The position numbers and the translations under genes were made by a program. Of a DNA stretch of 64,000 nt, positions 10,216-21,300 are shown in pieces. Under the pieces are notes generated by a model. That model was given only the letters and a program-made list of their open reading frames with translations. It searched no databases and had not been told where the DNA came from. The stretch comes from Dallia pectoralis (Eukaryota > Chordata > Actinopteri > Esociformes > Umbridae). The stretch spans positions 10,616,419 to 10,680,418 of the forward strand of contig CM055740.1 of the NCBI GenBank assembly GCA_029465975.1, written 5' to 3'. Every line of letters begins with the position of its first letter. The stretch's first letter is position 1.

Positions 10216-12566
10216 TCATCCAGAAGCCTCTTGCTTTAACCTTTCCAACACTTGCTCTGGGGTAAGTGACCCAGTCACCTTGACAATCTTCTCTCTAGAT
10301 CTGGAGCCCTGCAGTGAGACATAAGGACATGATGCATCTTTTGTTTTTTTCTAAAACATCTCCGTTCTTGGCAACACAGAGCAAAATGGAGCATTCACAG
10401 ATGCTCAAACGTTCTATTGTTCTAAGGCATATTCCCTTTGTACAGTTGTGGGTTTCACTGCAGGTAGCAAACACCGGAAAAGGACTAAAGACCTTCAAAT
10501 GTATTGGTTGTTGTCTTTGAAACGTTGCCATGTGGTTCCTCAACAGACTTTACAATGTATTTCAAGGCGGGTTCACACATAAAAGTAATTCAATTTGAAT
10601 TCATGAAATACAAGCAACACCTTAATTAAACATATGTCAAACATTGCCTAGACCAAGGTATGAATGATAATATAAAGTTTGGGACACAAGCTATGTTTTT
10701 TCAAAATAATGACAATCACACCTGTATTTGTCGATAAACAAATAACTGGTGAGAACACATGGTTTTGTTTTGGAATTAGATTGGCATTTAGAAATGTGAA
10801 ATGTACAAGACAAACTAAAGAAACGACACAATCTACACAAATTGATTAAAACTATAGCTTAGAACTTGAGTAAAAACCTTATCCAAAATGACCTCGCTTC
10901 TCTTCAACTCCAGCACTTTGGAGATATACCGCACAAGTTCTGCATTCGCCTCTCCATCTGTTGGTGGTGCAGCAATAGCGACACCTACTGCCTCAATAGA
11001 TACATCTGGGAAATAAAATGATATATTTTTATACATAGCCTAACATGCCTACGTTTAAAATGACAAAAATCTTGAGATGACAAAAATCTTGAGGTTACAA
11101 AATGGAGATAGACCCTAATAATGATTTAGTTAATTTCTTTGATGGTTAGCTTTTAGTGTACCTGTAATTGCGTTCTGTTTAGATCCAGGCTTTGCGTGCA
11201 CTGCAATTGTCACGACTCCGTTCTTGTCTCGAGTTACTGGCCCAGAAGCCGTGGGTGTCTCGGGCGACTTTTGTAGACCAACAGTTTTATTCTGAGGTAC
11301 AGTGGCACAAAAATGTTTAAAACGTATAGTAGGTTTTCATAAATTCATTTCTAATAATGTCACTCAATTAGCTTCATCAAACCACATTAGGTAATACATA
11401 AGCAGCCAGGATTGGATAGACACTTTGAGTCACCAATAATACATACATTTAAACATTCAACTTCTTAAAAGGCTTCCCCAGTACTTTCGTTAGCCCATAG
11501 AACTGCAATCCTTACCAAGTCATAAAATGTTTAGGACATTCTATCCTGATTTCGAACAATATTATTCTCACTTGAGGATACTTGATTGTATGATTTTATA
11601 TTCTATTACCATAAGAACAATTATGTAGTTATTTTTAAGATAACCAATCCTATTACATTTCTACCAGACTTCCCATATTTAAAGGATGTAAATAGGATCA
11701 CAACCTCCAACATAAACACTGAAATAAAAACGCTATAGAATGATACTAAATCATTAATAAACATGATATAGAATGGTACTAAAGCATTAATAAAAATGAT
11801 ATAGAATGATAAATCATTAAAAAACATGATATAGAATGGTAATAAATCATGAATAAAAATGATATGGAATGAGACTAAATCATTAATAAACATGATATAG
11901 AATGGTACTAAATCATTAATAAACATGATATAGAATGATACTAAATCATTAATAAACATGATATAGAATGGTACTAAATCATTAATAAAAATGAATTAGT
12001 TGACTGTGTTTAAGGGGGTGAATAAACTTAATTTGAACACAATCACTGACATGTGTCTGATGTTCAACACCACCAGTGCGACACTACGATAGATAGTGAT
12101 TATATGGGACAGCAAGTATTTAAAGACAGAACATACTTGTAAGGTAACTTCAGAGGAGTAAATTGTAGGACCGTAGTAGGAAGAGGAAAACAAGTACATA
12201 TAGTAACTCATTTTCAGAAGCTACATTTGTAACTGAATCGACAGTGGATCAGTCAATGTTGTTGTTGGCTATGCCAGCAAATCCATGAAATATTGGTGAA
12301 AACATGTTGAGGTGCTTAGCAAGCTATCGAGCAAGTATTGACTAGAAAAGATACACGGCTCTATTTTAGTGCAGCCTTACCGTTTTGCTCTTTTTGGGCA
12401 TGTTGTGTTTTTCAGAGTAATATCTTGTTGCTGCAATACATCCGGATTTAAGCTCAATAAACTGTAATGATGGGCACTGTCTCCCGCAAATAAGGTTGTG
12501 GATAGAAAATCTCACATGAAATAAAGGTGTCCGGATTAAACAGAGGGAATAGATTTGGGAGAACAT
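10216..12566 (-). CDS. c15orf40 homologue: UPF0235 protein, C15orf40 homologue
   Basis: Small conserved protein of the DUF167/UPF0235 family (YggU fold); molecular function is unknown. Four exons join in phase: 12381-12566 (or from 12401), 11162-11291, 10878-11005, 10216-10308. The family core is clear: VVTIAVHAKPGSKQNAIT, VAIAAPPTDGEANAELVRY, ISKVLELKRSEVILDK, then SREKIVKVTGSLTPEQVLE. Two starts are possible. The inner ATG (12401, MPKKSKT) gives 123 aa. The ATG at 12566 gives 178 aa with a basic, acid-free leader (MFSQIYSLCLIRTPLFHVRF) that resembles a mitochondrial presequence; the human protein also has a leader before MPKK. I favour the longer form. Intron 1 carries a 33-bp minisatellite. 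Confidence 0.93.
11722..11995. repeat. 33-bp minisatellite in intron 1 of the C15orf40 homologue
   Basis: About eight units of cattaataaacatgatata + gaatggtactaaat with small variants. The unit length is a multiple of three, which creates a spurious MFINDLVSFYI repeat ORF on the minus strand. Confidence 0.95.
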
Positions 12567-12809
12567 CGATAAATATTAGGAAGTACTCTAAATTCAGTGC
12601 TTCAAGAAAAACACAGTCCAACGAAAAAAGTGTAAATAAAGCTACTCCTAGTTGCGCATGACAAGTGGTATAAGTATTCTTCTTCTATGGCGTTTGGTTG
12701 GCACTCAGGATAATTAGTGCTGTACTGCCACCTAGTGATAGGGGTTTCTGGGTCTTGAAGAATGTCAATACGCCTGAAGGTACCACGTTCATCTGTACAA
12801 ACAAAAACA

Positions 12810-13990
12810 CGCAAGTATTAACACCATGGGACCACGCAACCTTCATACTGCTCAGGAAGGAGAAGCATTTTGTCTGCTAGAGATTAATGTACATACTACA
12901 AAAAGTGTGAATCAATCCCAGGACAAAAGCAAAGGACCTTGTGAAGATGGTGGTGGAAACCGGTACAAATGTATCTATATCCACAGTAAAACGAGTCCTA
13001 TATTATTATATCCTGAATGGCCAAACTACGGTTTGAAATTGCACATGGGGACAAACATCACAATTTTGTAGATCTGTCCTCTGGTCGGATGAAACAAAAA
13101 TTGAACTGTTTGGCTATTATGACCACCGATATGTTTGAAGGAAAAAGAGGAAGGTTTACAAGCAAATAACACCATCCCAACCTGAAGTACGGAGGTGGCA
13201 GCATCATGTTATGGGGGTACTTTGCTGCCAAAGGGACAGGTGCACTTCAAAAATAGATGGCATCATGTGGAAGGAATGTTATGTGGATATATTAAAGCAA
13301 GAAGACATTAGCCTGTTGGTCACAAATAGTTGTCCAAATGGTTAATGCCCCAAAGTATACTTCCAAAGTTGTGGCAAAATTACTCCAAAGTCAATGTATT
13401 GGAGTGGCCATCACAAAGCCTCGGTACTATACAGTAGAACAGGGATGTCAAACCGGTTCCACGGGGGGCCTAGTGTATGCAGGTTTTTGGGTTTTCATTT
13501 AAATGAGTTCCCAGTTCAGACCTAAACAACCAGTAGAGGGTATAACCTTACCAATTAGTGACCTAATTAATCAATCAAGAACAAGGTGAAAGCAAAGACC
13601 TGTAGACACTCGGCCCTCCATGGAACCGTTTTGACACCTGTGCAGTAGAACATTGCTGAATTGAACTGAAAAAGCATGTGCAAGCAAGGAGGCCCAACAA
13701 CCTGATTCAGTTACACCAGTTTTGTCAAAAGGAATGGGCTTAATTCACCTAATGTATTGTGGTAACGTGGTGGAAGACAAAAAAAAGATTGACCCAAGTC
13801 GAACAGTTTGAAGGCAATGCTACCAAATCCTATTTAATTGTATTTTAAATTCTGGGAATGTGATGAAATAAATAAACGCTGGTATAATGTTCTTCACTAT
13901 TATCATGACACTTCATATTGTTAACCCAAAGTGGTGTTCCAATTTGACTAATGTGTACATAAACCTCAAACTTCAACTGTACATTTTACT
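12810..13990 (+). mobile_element. Tc1-like (salmonid/Sleeping-Beauty type) transposon copy, decayed
   Basis: Plus-strand transposase remnants are recognisable across several frames (for example SIPGQKQRTL and PSQPEVRRWQHHVMG), all interrupted by stops. The right end 'aacctcaaacttcaactgta' matches the terminal inverted repeat style of salmonid Tc1 elements. I did not find a matching left terminal repeat. A separate MITE is inserted at 13440. Confidence 0.8.
13440..13642 (+). mobile_element. hAT-like MITE, nested in the Tc1 copy
   Basis: Non-coding 203-bp element with terminal inverted repeats: left CAGGGATGTCAAACCGGTTC, right ending ...GGAACCGTTTTGACACCTG. It is flanked by direct copies of cagtagaa (13432-13439 and 13643-13650), an 8-bp target duplication typical of hAT elements. 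Related copies occur at 1270-1440 and 44353-44512. Confidence 0.85.
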
Positions 13991-13999
13991 AACGTCAGT

Positions 14000-15240
14000 G
14001 GCAGTAAACCTTTGTTGTCTGTGTTCTTACCCGCTTACCCACAGGTGTTGTTGAATGATTGCCTTGAGGGCACCTTTGCCTCCATGATGTGTTTGAGTCA
14101 GTGAAACTCCAACAGCTGTGCAAATGGTGTACAATGGGCATACAGGCCAAAAAACCTCCCTAATTCTATACTGTTATCCCATTCTAGACGACGGCCTATG
14201 AATGGCCTGTCCTCGCAGTAGAGGGGTTGAGCATTACTCATGAATAAGATACCACACCCATTTTCTCCCCCATTTGTCTAGAGACCTGAGAGCAAGGAGT
14301 GTAACATAGTATACAGACCCTGGACTGGGACTAGGGAGACACCGGAAAGTGCTTTATCCTTACAATACATTTACATTTGTCTCAGAATTTGTCTCAGACG
14401 TTGACAAAAATATTTTACCATCAATGGAAAACACTCTAAACAATGAGACAGAGGAAAACCCTTATCTATGGTAAGAACTCGCATTCAACAACTTTGGTGT
14501 TATCTATATTCAGATAGATGTCCATTATAAAACTCACCTAGACGGACAGTCTACATATCCCTCACATCAGGATCAGACGTGTCTGTTATACACAGCATTG
14601 GTTCTGAACCAGGGATATTTTAATTGTTATGTTTTTCCTGTTTCATCCTGTTATGTTCACAACCTCATATCTTCCTAATGTTCACACACTGTGTACTTGG
14701 TCACTTGGTCCAATCATGATACATAGTCAATTCTTTATATTGTTTAATTTAGTTGGGACACAAACAATAATGATTACCAACATTTACATTGTTTTGACAA
14801 ATTGTTTTGACAACAGTTCATTTCAATATTACAATTGTTATTTTTCCAGTTTCCAAAGGACCCCTTCCCTACGACGCAAATGGAGGAAGAGGTATGGAGG
14901 TTTGGATGGGAACAAATTACTGGAGCCAAACAAGGAGGACGATGTGAGAGGTAGCTTAGATCCAATGAGTTATGTATGAGATGTAGCATTTTCACCCTGT
15001 GATTTAGCCCTGTGGGTTTTTCGACTGTGGGTGTTGCCTCACTGTACTAAAAAAAGGAGCTAAGTGGAATTGGGGAATTCAGGAGGATCTACAGAACCAG
15101 ATGATCAAGTCCACATGAAAAGAAGTGGCCGTGGTAGCAGTTGTTTATTTAGCAAATTATTGAAAGAGCTGTGGATGAAAAGAATGTTATATTTCCACCA
15201 GTGATAATTACAGACAACTGTGATAATCTAGAAAATAAAA
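14000..15240. other. Intergenic, no gene recognised
   Basis: A 116-codon ORF at 14629-14979 shows no recognisable domain and has no supporting splice or start context. I see no repeat family I can name. Confidence 0.4.
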
Positions 15241-15261
15241 GTCCACTGATTGTCTGGTGAT

Positions 15262-17170
15262 AACATATAACATGTAGTGAAGCTAGTAGTGTACTGGTAA
15301 ACAGATAACATAAAACATGCAGTGAAGCTAGTAGTGTACTGGTAAACAGATGACATAACACATTGTGAAGCTAGTAGTGTACTGGTAAACAGATGACATA
15401 ACACATTGTGAAGCTAGTAGTGTACTGGTAAACAGATGACATAACACATTGTGAAGCTAGTAGTGTACTGGTAAACAGATAACATAAAGCATGTAGTGAA
15501 ACTAGTAGTGTATTGGTAAACAGATAACATAGCACATTTAGTGAAGCTAGTAGTGTACTGGTAAACAGATAACATAGCACTTGTAGTGATCTAGTAGTGT
15601 ACTAACATACAACATATGTAGTGAAGCTAGTAGTGTACTGGTAAACAGATAACATAACACATGTAGTGAAGCTAGTAGTGTACTGGTAAATAGATAACAT
15701 ATAACATGTAGTGAAGCTAGTAGTGTACTGGTAAACAGATAAGATAACACATGTAGTGAAGCTAGTAGTGTACTGGTAAACAGATAACATAAAACATGTA
15801 GTGAAGCTAGTAGTGTACTGGTAAACAGATAACATAACACATGTAGTGAAGCTAGTAGTGTACTGGTAAACAGATAACATATAACATGTAGTGAAGCTAG
15901 TAGTGTATTGGTAAACAGATAACATAGCACATTTAGTGAAGCTAGTAGTGTACTGGTAAACAGATAACATAGCACTTGTAGTGATCTAGTAGTGTACTAA
16001 CATACAACATATGTAGTGAAGCTAGTAGTGTACTGGTAAACAGATAACATACAACAAATGTAGTGAAGCTAGTAGTGTACTGGTAAACAGATAACATATA
16101 ACATGTAGTGAAGCTAGTAGTGTATTGGTAAACAGATAACATAGCACATTTAGTGAAGCTACTGGTGTACTGGTAAACAGATAACATAGCACTTGTAGTG
16201 ATCTAGTAGTGTACTAACATACAACATATGTAGTGAAGCTAGTAGTGTACTGGTAAACAGATAACATACAACAAATGTAGTGAAGCTAGTAGTGTACTGG
16301 TAAACAGATAACATAGCACATGTATTGAAGCTAGTAGTGTACTGGTAAACAGATAACATATAACATGTAGTGAAGCTAGTAGTGTACTGGTAAACAGATA
16401 ACATAACACATGTAGTGAAGCTAGTAGTGTACTGGTAAACAGATAACATAACACATGTAGTGAAGCTAGTAGTGTACTGGTAAACAGATAACATAAAACA
16501 TGTAGTGAAGCTAGTAGTGTACTGGTAAACAGATAACATAACACATGTAGTGAAGCTAGTAGTGTACTGGTAAACAGATAACATAACACATGTAGTGAAG
16601 CTAGTAGTGTACTGGTAAACAGATAACATAACACATGTAGTGAAGCTAGTAGTGTACTGGTAAACAGATAACATAAAACATGTAGTGAAGCTAGTAGTGT
16701 ACTGGTAAACAGATAACATAACACATGTAGTGAAGCTAGTAGTGTACTGGTAAACAGATAACATATAACATGTAGTGAAGCTAGTAGTGTACTGGTAAAC
16801 AGATAAGATAACACATTTAGTAAAGCTAGTAGTGTACTGGTAAACAGATAACATAAAACATGTAGTGAAGCTAGTAGTGTACTGGTAAACAGATAACATA
16901 TAACATGTAGTGAAGCTAGTAGTGTACTGGTAAACAGATAACATAAAACATGTAGTGAAGCTAGTAGTGTACTGGTAAACAGATAACATAAAACATGTAG
17001 TGAAGCTAGTAGTGTACTGGTAAACAGATAACATACAACATATGTAGTGAAGCTAGTAGTGTACTGGTAAACAGATAACATACAACATATGTAGTGAAGC
17101 TAGTAGTGTACTGGTAAACAGATAACATAACACATGTAGTGAAGCTAGTAGTGTACTGGTAAACAGAATG
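15262..17170. repeat. 45-bp minisatellite, about 42 units, with higher-order structure
   Basis: Tandem array with unit gtagtgaagctagtagtgta + ctggtaaacagataacataacacat (45 bp, with 42-48-bp variants). Minus-strand ORFs (MLSVYQYTTSFTTC repeats) are artefacts of unit length. A composite block containing the variant 'cttgtagtgatctagtagtg' + 'tactaacatacaacata' occurs three times (about 15508-15620, 15905-16020, 16121-16235), so segments of several units have been duplicated together. Confidence 0.97.
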
Positions 17171-17199
17171 TTTCCTGTTAATGTTTAAAATGTGCACCC

Positions 17200-18370
17200 T
17201 TATTAATATCAAGGGCAGTCAACCCTTGAGTATCACAGACATTTAATGATTTTTGTTGAATCAACCTGGATGACCACGTGGGTACAAATATTTTAAATTA
17301 CCTGCAGTATGGCTACATAAGCTATGTAAATGCATTATATGATCAAACCCATGTGTTTTATAAGTGGTTATAATGGTCTTCTCAGACTGTCATCTCCTCT
17401 ACCACATTCTGAGCTCAAAGGAAATTCCGTCTGCATTCCTTTTGTCTGGAATGTTTCAATCAAACAGCATAGACCTAATATCCTCTGTAAACTCAACAAT
17501 GGAAAGTATCAAAACAGCATAGGTTTAGATTAAAGTTGAAATGTCAATTTCTATATTTTTTGGCTGAATTTTGTGTTTAAAAAACGATGGGAAAGGCAGG
17601 TATAGTTTACCGTGTTTGTCAGTGCGGTATCATACTTACTGTTATCTTCTTTAAATATTTATTAGTCTTTGTGTAGTTTTAGACCAAAAATATAAAAAAC
17701 CTCTAGATATTTACCCTGGGTTGTAGTGGGGCTTCAATTTATAATGGCTGTAGTGTCTTTGACCTTTTAAAATCCAGCCTGAATCCAATTTTAAATTGTT
17801 ATAATCCAGATTTTTAGAATATAAATTGAACAACCATCCCTGATTTTAAGGTTGCCAAATTGGATTACCCAATATTTCATTTAAAATACAATTCTAACGT
17901 CATAAGCACTAAATGTGTTTCATTTAATTAAATTCTAATTCAATATTTGGGTAGTCATATCAGGTAACTTTTGAAAACAGCTCCTATTAATGGTATGTTG
18001 AGAGTTCTTTCATTCTTTTGTAAAGTGAGGGGTTTTCAGAAAGTGACTTGACAGGCTTGTCAGATGTTGTGAAATATGTAGTACTTTTATGTAGTACCTT
18101 TGCACGTTGCAACTTTAATGATACTCGTGGATCATATAAATATTTTAACCTCAAGTATCCTCTGCCTTGGTTTCTGTAAAAACTCAAATGGCTATATTGT
18201 ATTGTAAATATATAGAAATAGATTTGTTTCCATTTTTGCAACAAAATTAATTTACACCCCAAAACGTGTCAGATAAGAATGCAAATGTATATCTTCAGCA
18301 TACAATATATGTAAGTAAAAAGCCCCAAAACTAATTTTGGTGTTTCTACATTTTCCTTTGTTTTCATTTA
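17200..18370. other. Intergenic, no gene recognised
   Basis: AT-rich sequence upstream of the glutaminase-like gene. No exon or repeat family recognised; any promoter of that gene would lie at its right end. Confidence 0.4.
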
Positions 18371-18379
18371 GAGAATGAC

Positions 18380-21300
18380 ATGATGACAGAGGCCCATAAA
18401 GCGAGCCATCCATCTCCAGTGAAATGTGCTGAGAGCCAGGTACAAGCTGGGTCCTGCCTGAATCCAACACACAGCACTCACAATCATTCACAAACAATAC
18501 AACCCGGCGTTACTCCAACTTGGGGGAGCAGATAGATGTTTTTGTTGTCATTGTGGTTTTAGTCGGTGGCCAATATAGGCTTTCAAGAAATCCAAGGCAG
18601 AGGATACTTACCATCTGTATACAGTCTTAATTCTTTAAAGCAGGGAGAATGAATAGTGGTGCTTTAATAAAACAGAATTTAGCAGATCAACTGTCTCTTC
18701 GTTAGGGGAAACACAAAATGTGTGTAAAGAGATAAAGAGTACAGAAGATGGATAGTTTTTCCGCTCCTAAAAATAGCCAATTTATGAGCTGAGCCAAGCA
18801 TGTCTGTGCAGAAACAGAAGCCATTTTGAAACCACAGGAGTAAAAACGAATCCCTCCAGGTTTTGTTACAGCTGTTGTAAAAATGTAAACTTTCCTAAAA
18901 CCTTTCACTAAAACCTCTCAATGCCCACTCAGTAATAGAATATAGGTAAATGTAGAAACTGTATACTGACTCACTGATTAAAAAACTTGGAAACTGTCGT
19001 GGCATGTCCTAGTTTGTGACCCGTTTATACTGCAGAATGACACACCCTGCTCTCTAAAGTAAATGTTTTATTCCTAAGTATACGGTTCCATCTGGGAATG
19101 TTCCACTTCTCGTGTCAAGAAACGCCTTTCAGTCTCTGGCTCAGAGGCCTGTCAACTTAACAAGCTCTGGATCAAAAGGTGAGGATGTTGATGTTGAGGA
19201 TATTGATGTTGTGAGTAGAAAAGTAGAACGTGCACTGCACCACTACCTGACTGCTGAATGATGCCTGTGTTTGTATTTCTCAGCATAGGTTGGTAAAATC
19301 CTCAAAAACAAATGTAGTGCGTCTCTTAAACTGATCATGTTTATGGAATGATTTCTCTTACATTTGTATCAGCGATAACACTGTAATTCCTTGCTACCTA
19401 TCTGATTGATATTACATTGCACCACCTACAACAGGCCTGTCATCACTGGTCAGTAATGGGGCTCTAAAGCCCCCACTGCCCCAGGCAGAGCAGGACAGGC
19501 CTGTCACCTCCTCTCCCCAGACCAGGCTCAGTGTTGGCAGGACGGAGAACATGCAAGGACACTCAAAAAAGAAGGCGTGAGTATTCCACTAATGATCACA
19601 CATTCCTACACTATATTTACAAGTTTTGTACTTATTGCTTAATCCCATGGGAAATATCTTATTTTCCTGCAGTGCTGCTGATGTTCTCTTTGACAGCTTT
19701 GCCTCTGAAGGGAGAGTCAGCATGAACCAGTTTTTCGAGGTATTTTGTAAAAACTTCTTTAAGAGAGACCTGAACAAAATGCATCACCCACACTGTTAGA
19801 CATCAATGTCAAGGATAAAGTAATACTAAATTATCTTCCTCCGTAGAGTGTGTGGAACACAGGCCTTCACAGAACCGACCCCAGAATCAAGGACTGTTAC
19901 TTTCACATGAGGAAACTGCAGGATGCAGATGGAACTGTAGACAGGAACACCTTTCAAAGGTGAGGTTAAGGGAGTGTTAGATGTAATTTTCCACTTCTAG
20001 TGTAGTGAAACATTTGTTTTAGTTATTTTTTTGCTTGTCTAGTTGTGCTTAAGCCGAACGCTGCAATTGCCAAACACAGGAAAAGAATCACTTCAAAATG
20101 TTCCCACAATAAACTACACAACCATCTCATGTCTGGGAGGTTTATAATTGAAGGGCCCCTGGAAACCATCTTTACTTATGAATTCTCTCTGGAGATGGTT
20201 TTGACTGCAATGGATTGGTTGTGCACACAGCTAGACAGCCAAATAAATCTCAGCGAAGGAACGGCGACCAATCCAACTTGATGACGCTAAAAGTGGAAAA
20301 TGTGATCAAACATATTTACAAAACTATATTTACATTTACTGGGCTATATTTACTTTATTTCCGTCAAGGTGTGTGACTGGATATGTGTCCCTCATCCTGA
20401 AAGCTCTACAAGGAAGGTTTGTCATCCCGGACTTTGCAACCTTCACTGATGAAACTCAAAAGTTGTTCATTAAATGTAAACAGATGTCTTCAGTCAAGGT
20501 GAGGCACATTTTGATATGTTGTTAGGTTGCAAATCTCCAAATTGCCATTGTGACTCAATATCATTTTTGTAATAATGCAGGGGATAAAATTAGCTTCTGG
20601 ACTGTGTGTGTGCTAAAACAATACCCAACAACCTCCTTGTTTTCCATGCAGGAGAAGGATAGGGGAGACAACACTAAGTGGGGTGTCTCCATCTGTACAG
20701 TGGACGGTCAGAGGTCAGAGTTCATAAAACCAATGTCACTATGTGTTTTCGGTGATTAAAAATCAGTTTGCAGTGTAGCTGTCCGTTTCATTTGAATATG
20801 GAGAATATTTTGTTGGGATTCGGTTTTACTGTCTTCTGTTTGTGGTGTGTAGGTTGTCTTTAGGTGACTGGGCCGAGCCCTGTGTTCTGGGGGAGGTATC
20901 CTGGCCTCTAGTTTATGGCCTTGCAATAGATCAGCTCGGAGTGGAAGCAGTGCACAGATATGTAGGCATAGAGGAGTTCTCCAAATTTGACTCTCCTTTT
21001 GCCCTCACTAAACAAGGTACAATAGAACATGTTTTATGGATGTAAGTCTACAAGATTGCAGCAATGGAGTCCTCTGCCAGACTTTCCCAGTCATAAAGCC
21101 TCTATTTATGCTTTCACCAAAAGATTGCATTTTGTGTGACGGTCTTTTTTGAGAAATGTTGACAGTTTATAATCATTGTCATTTTATTTTTTTTACCAGG
21201 GGTTCCTCCCAGTCCATTTTTTGAGACAGGTGCTATTATTACAACATCTTTGTTACAGGTAATATACTCGCACTCTCTCCCCAATGGGTATTTGCTTGTA

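Noticed and set aside
14629..14979. 116-codon ORF between the Tc1 copy and the 45-bp array
   Set aside because: Low-complexity AT-rich start and no domain; cannot be supported as a gene.
15262..17170. CRISPR-like regular spacing in the tandem arrays
   Set aside because: There are no unique spacers between repeats, and the window is clearly a vertebrate genome.
15149..17212. Long minus-strand ORFs with MLSVYQYTTSFTTC and LFTSTLLASLHVLCY repeats (up to 291 codons)
   Set aside because: They are frame readings of the 45-bp minisatellite; openness follows from unit length divisible by three, and no start context, splice signals or homology support a gene.
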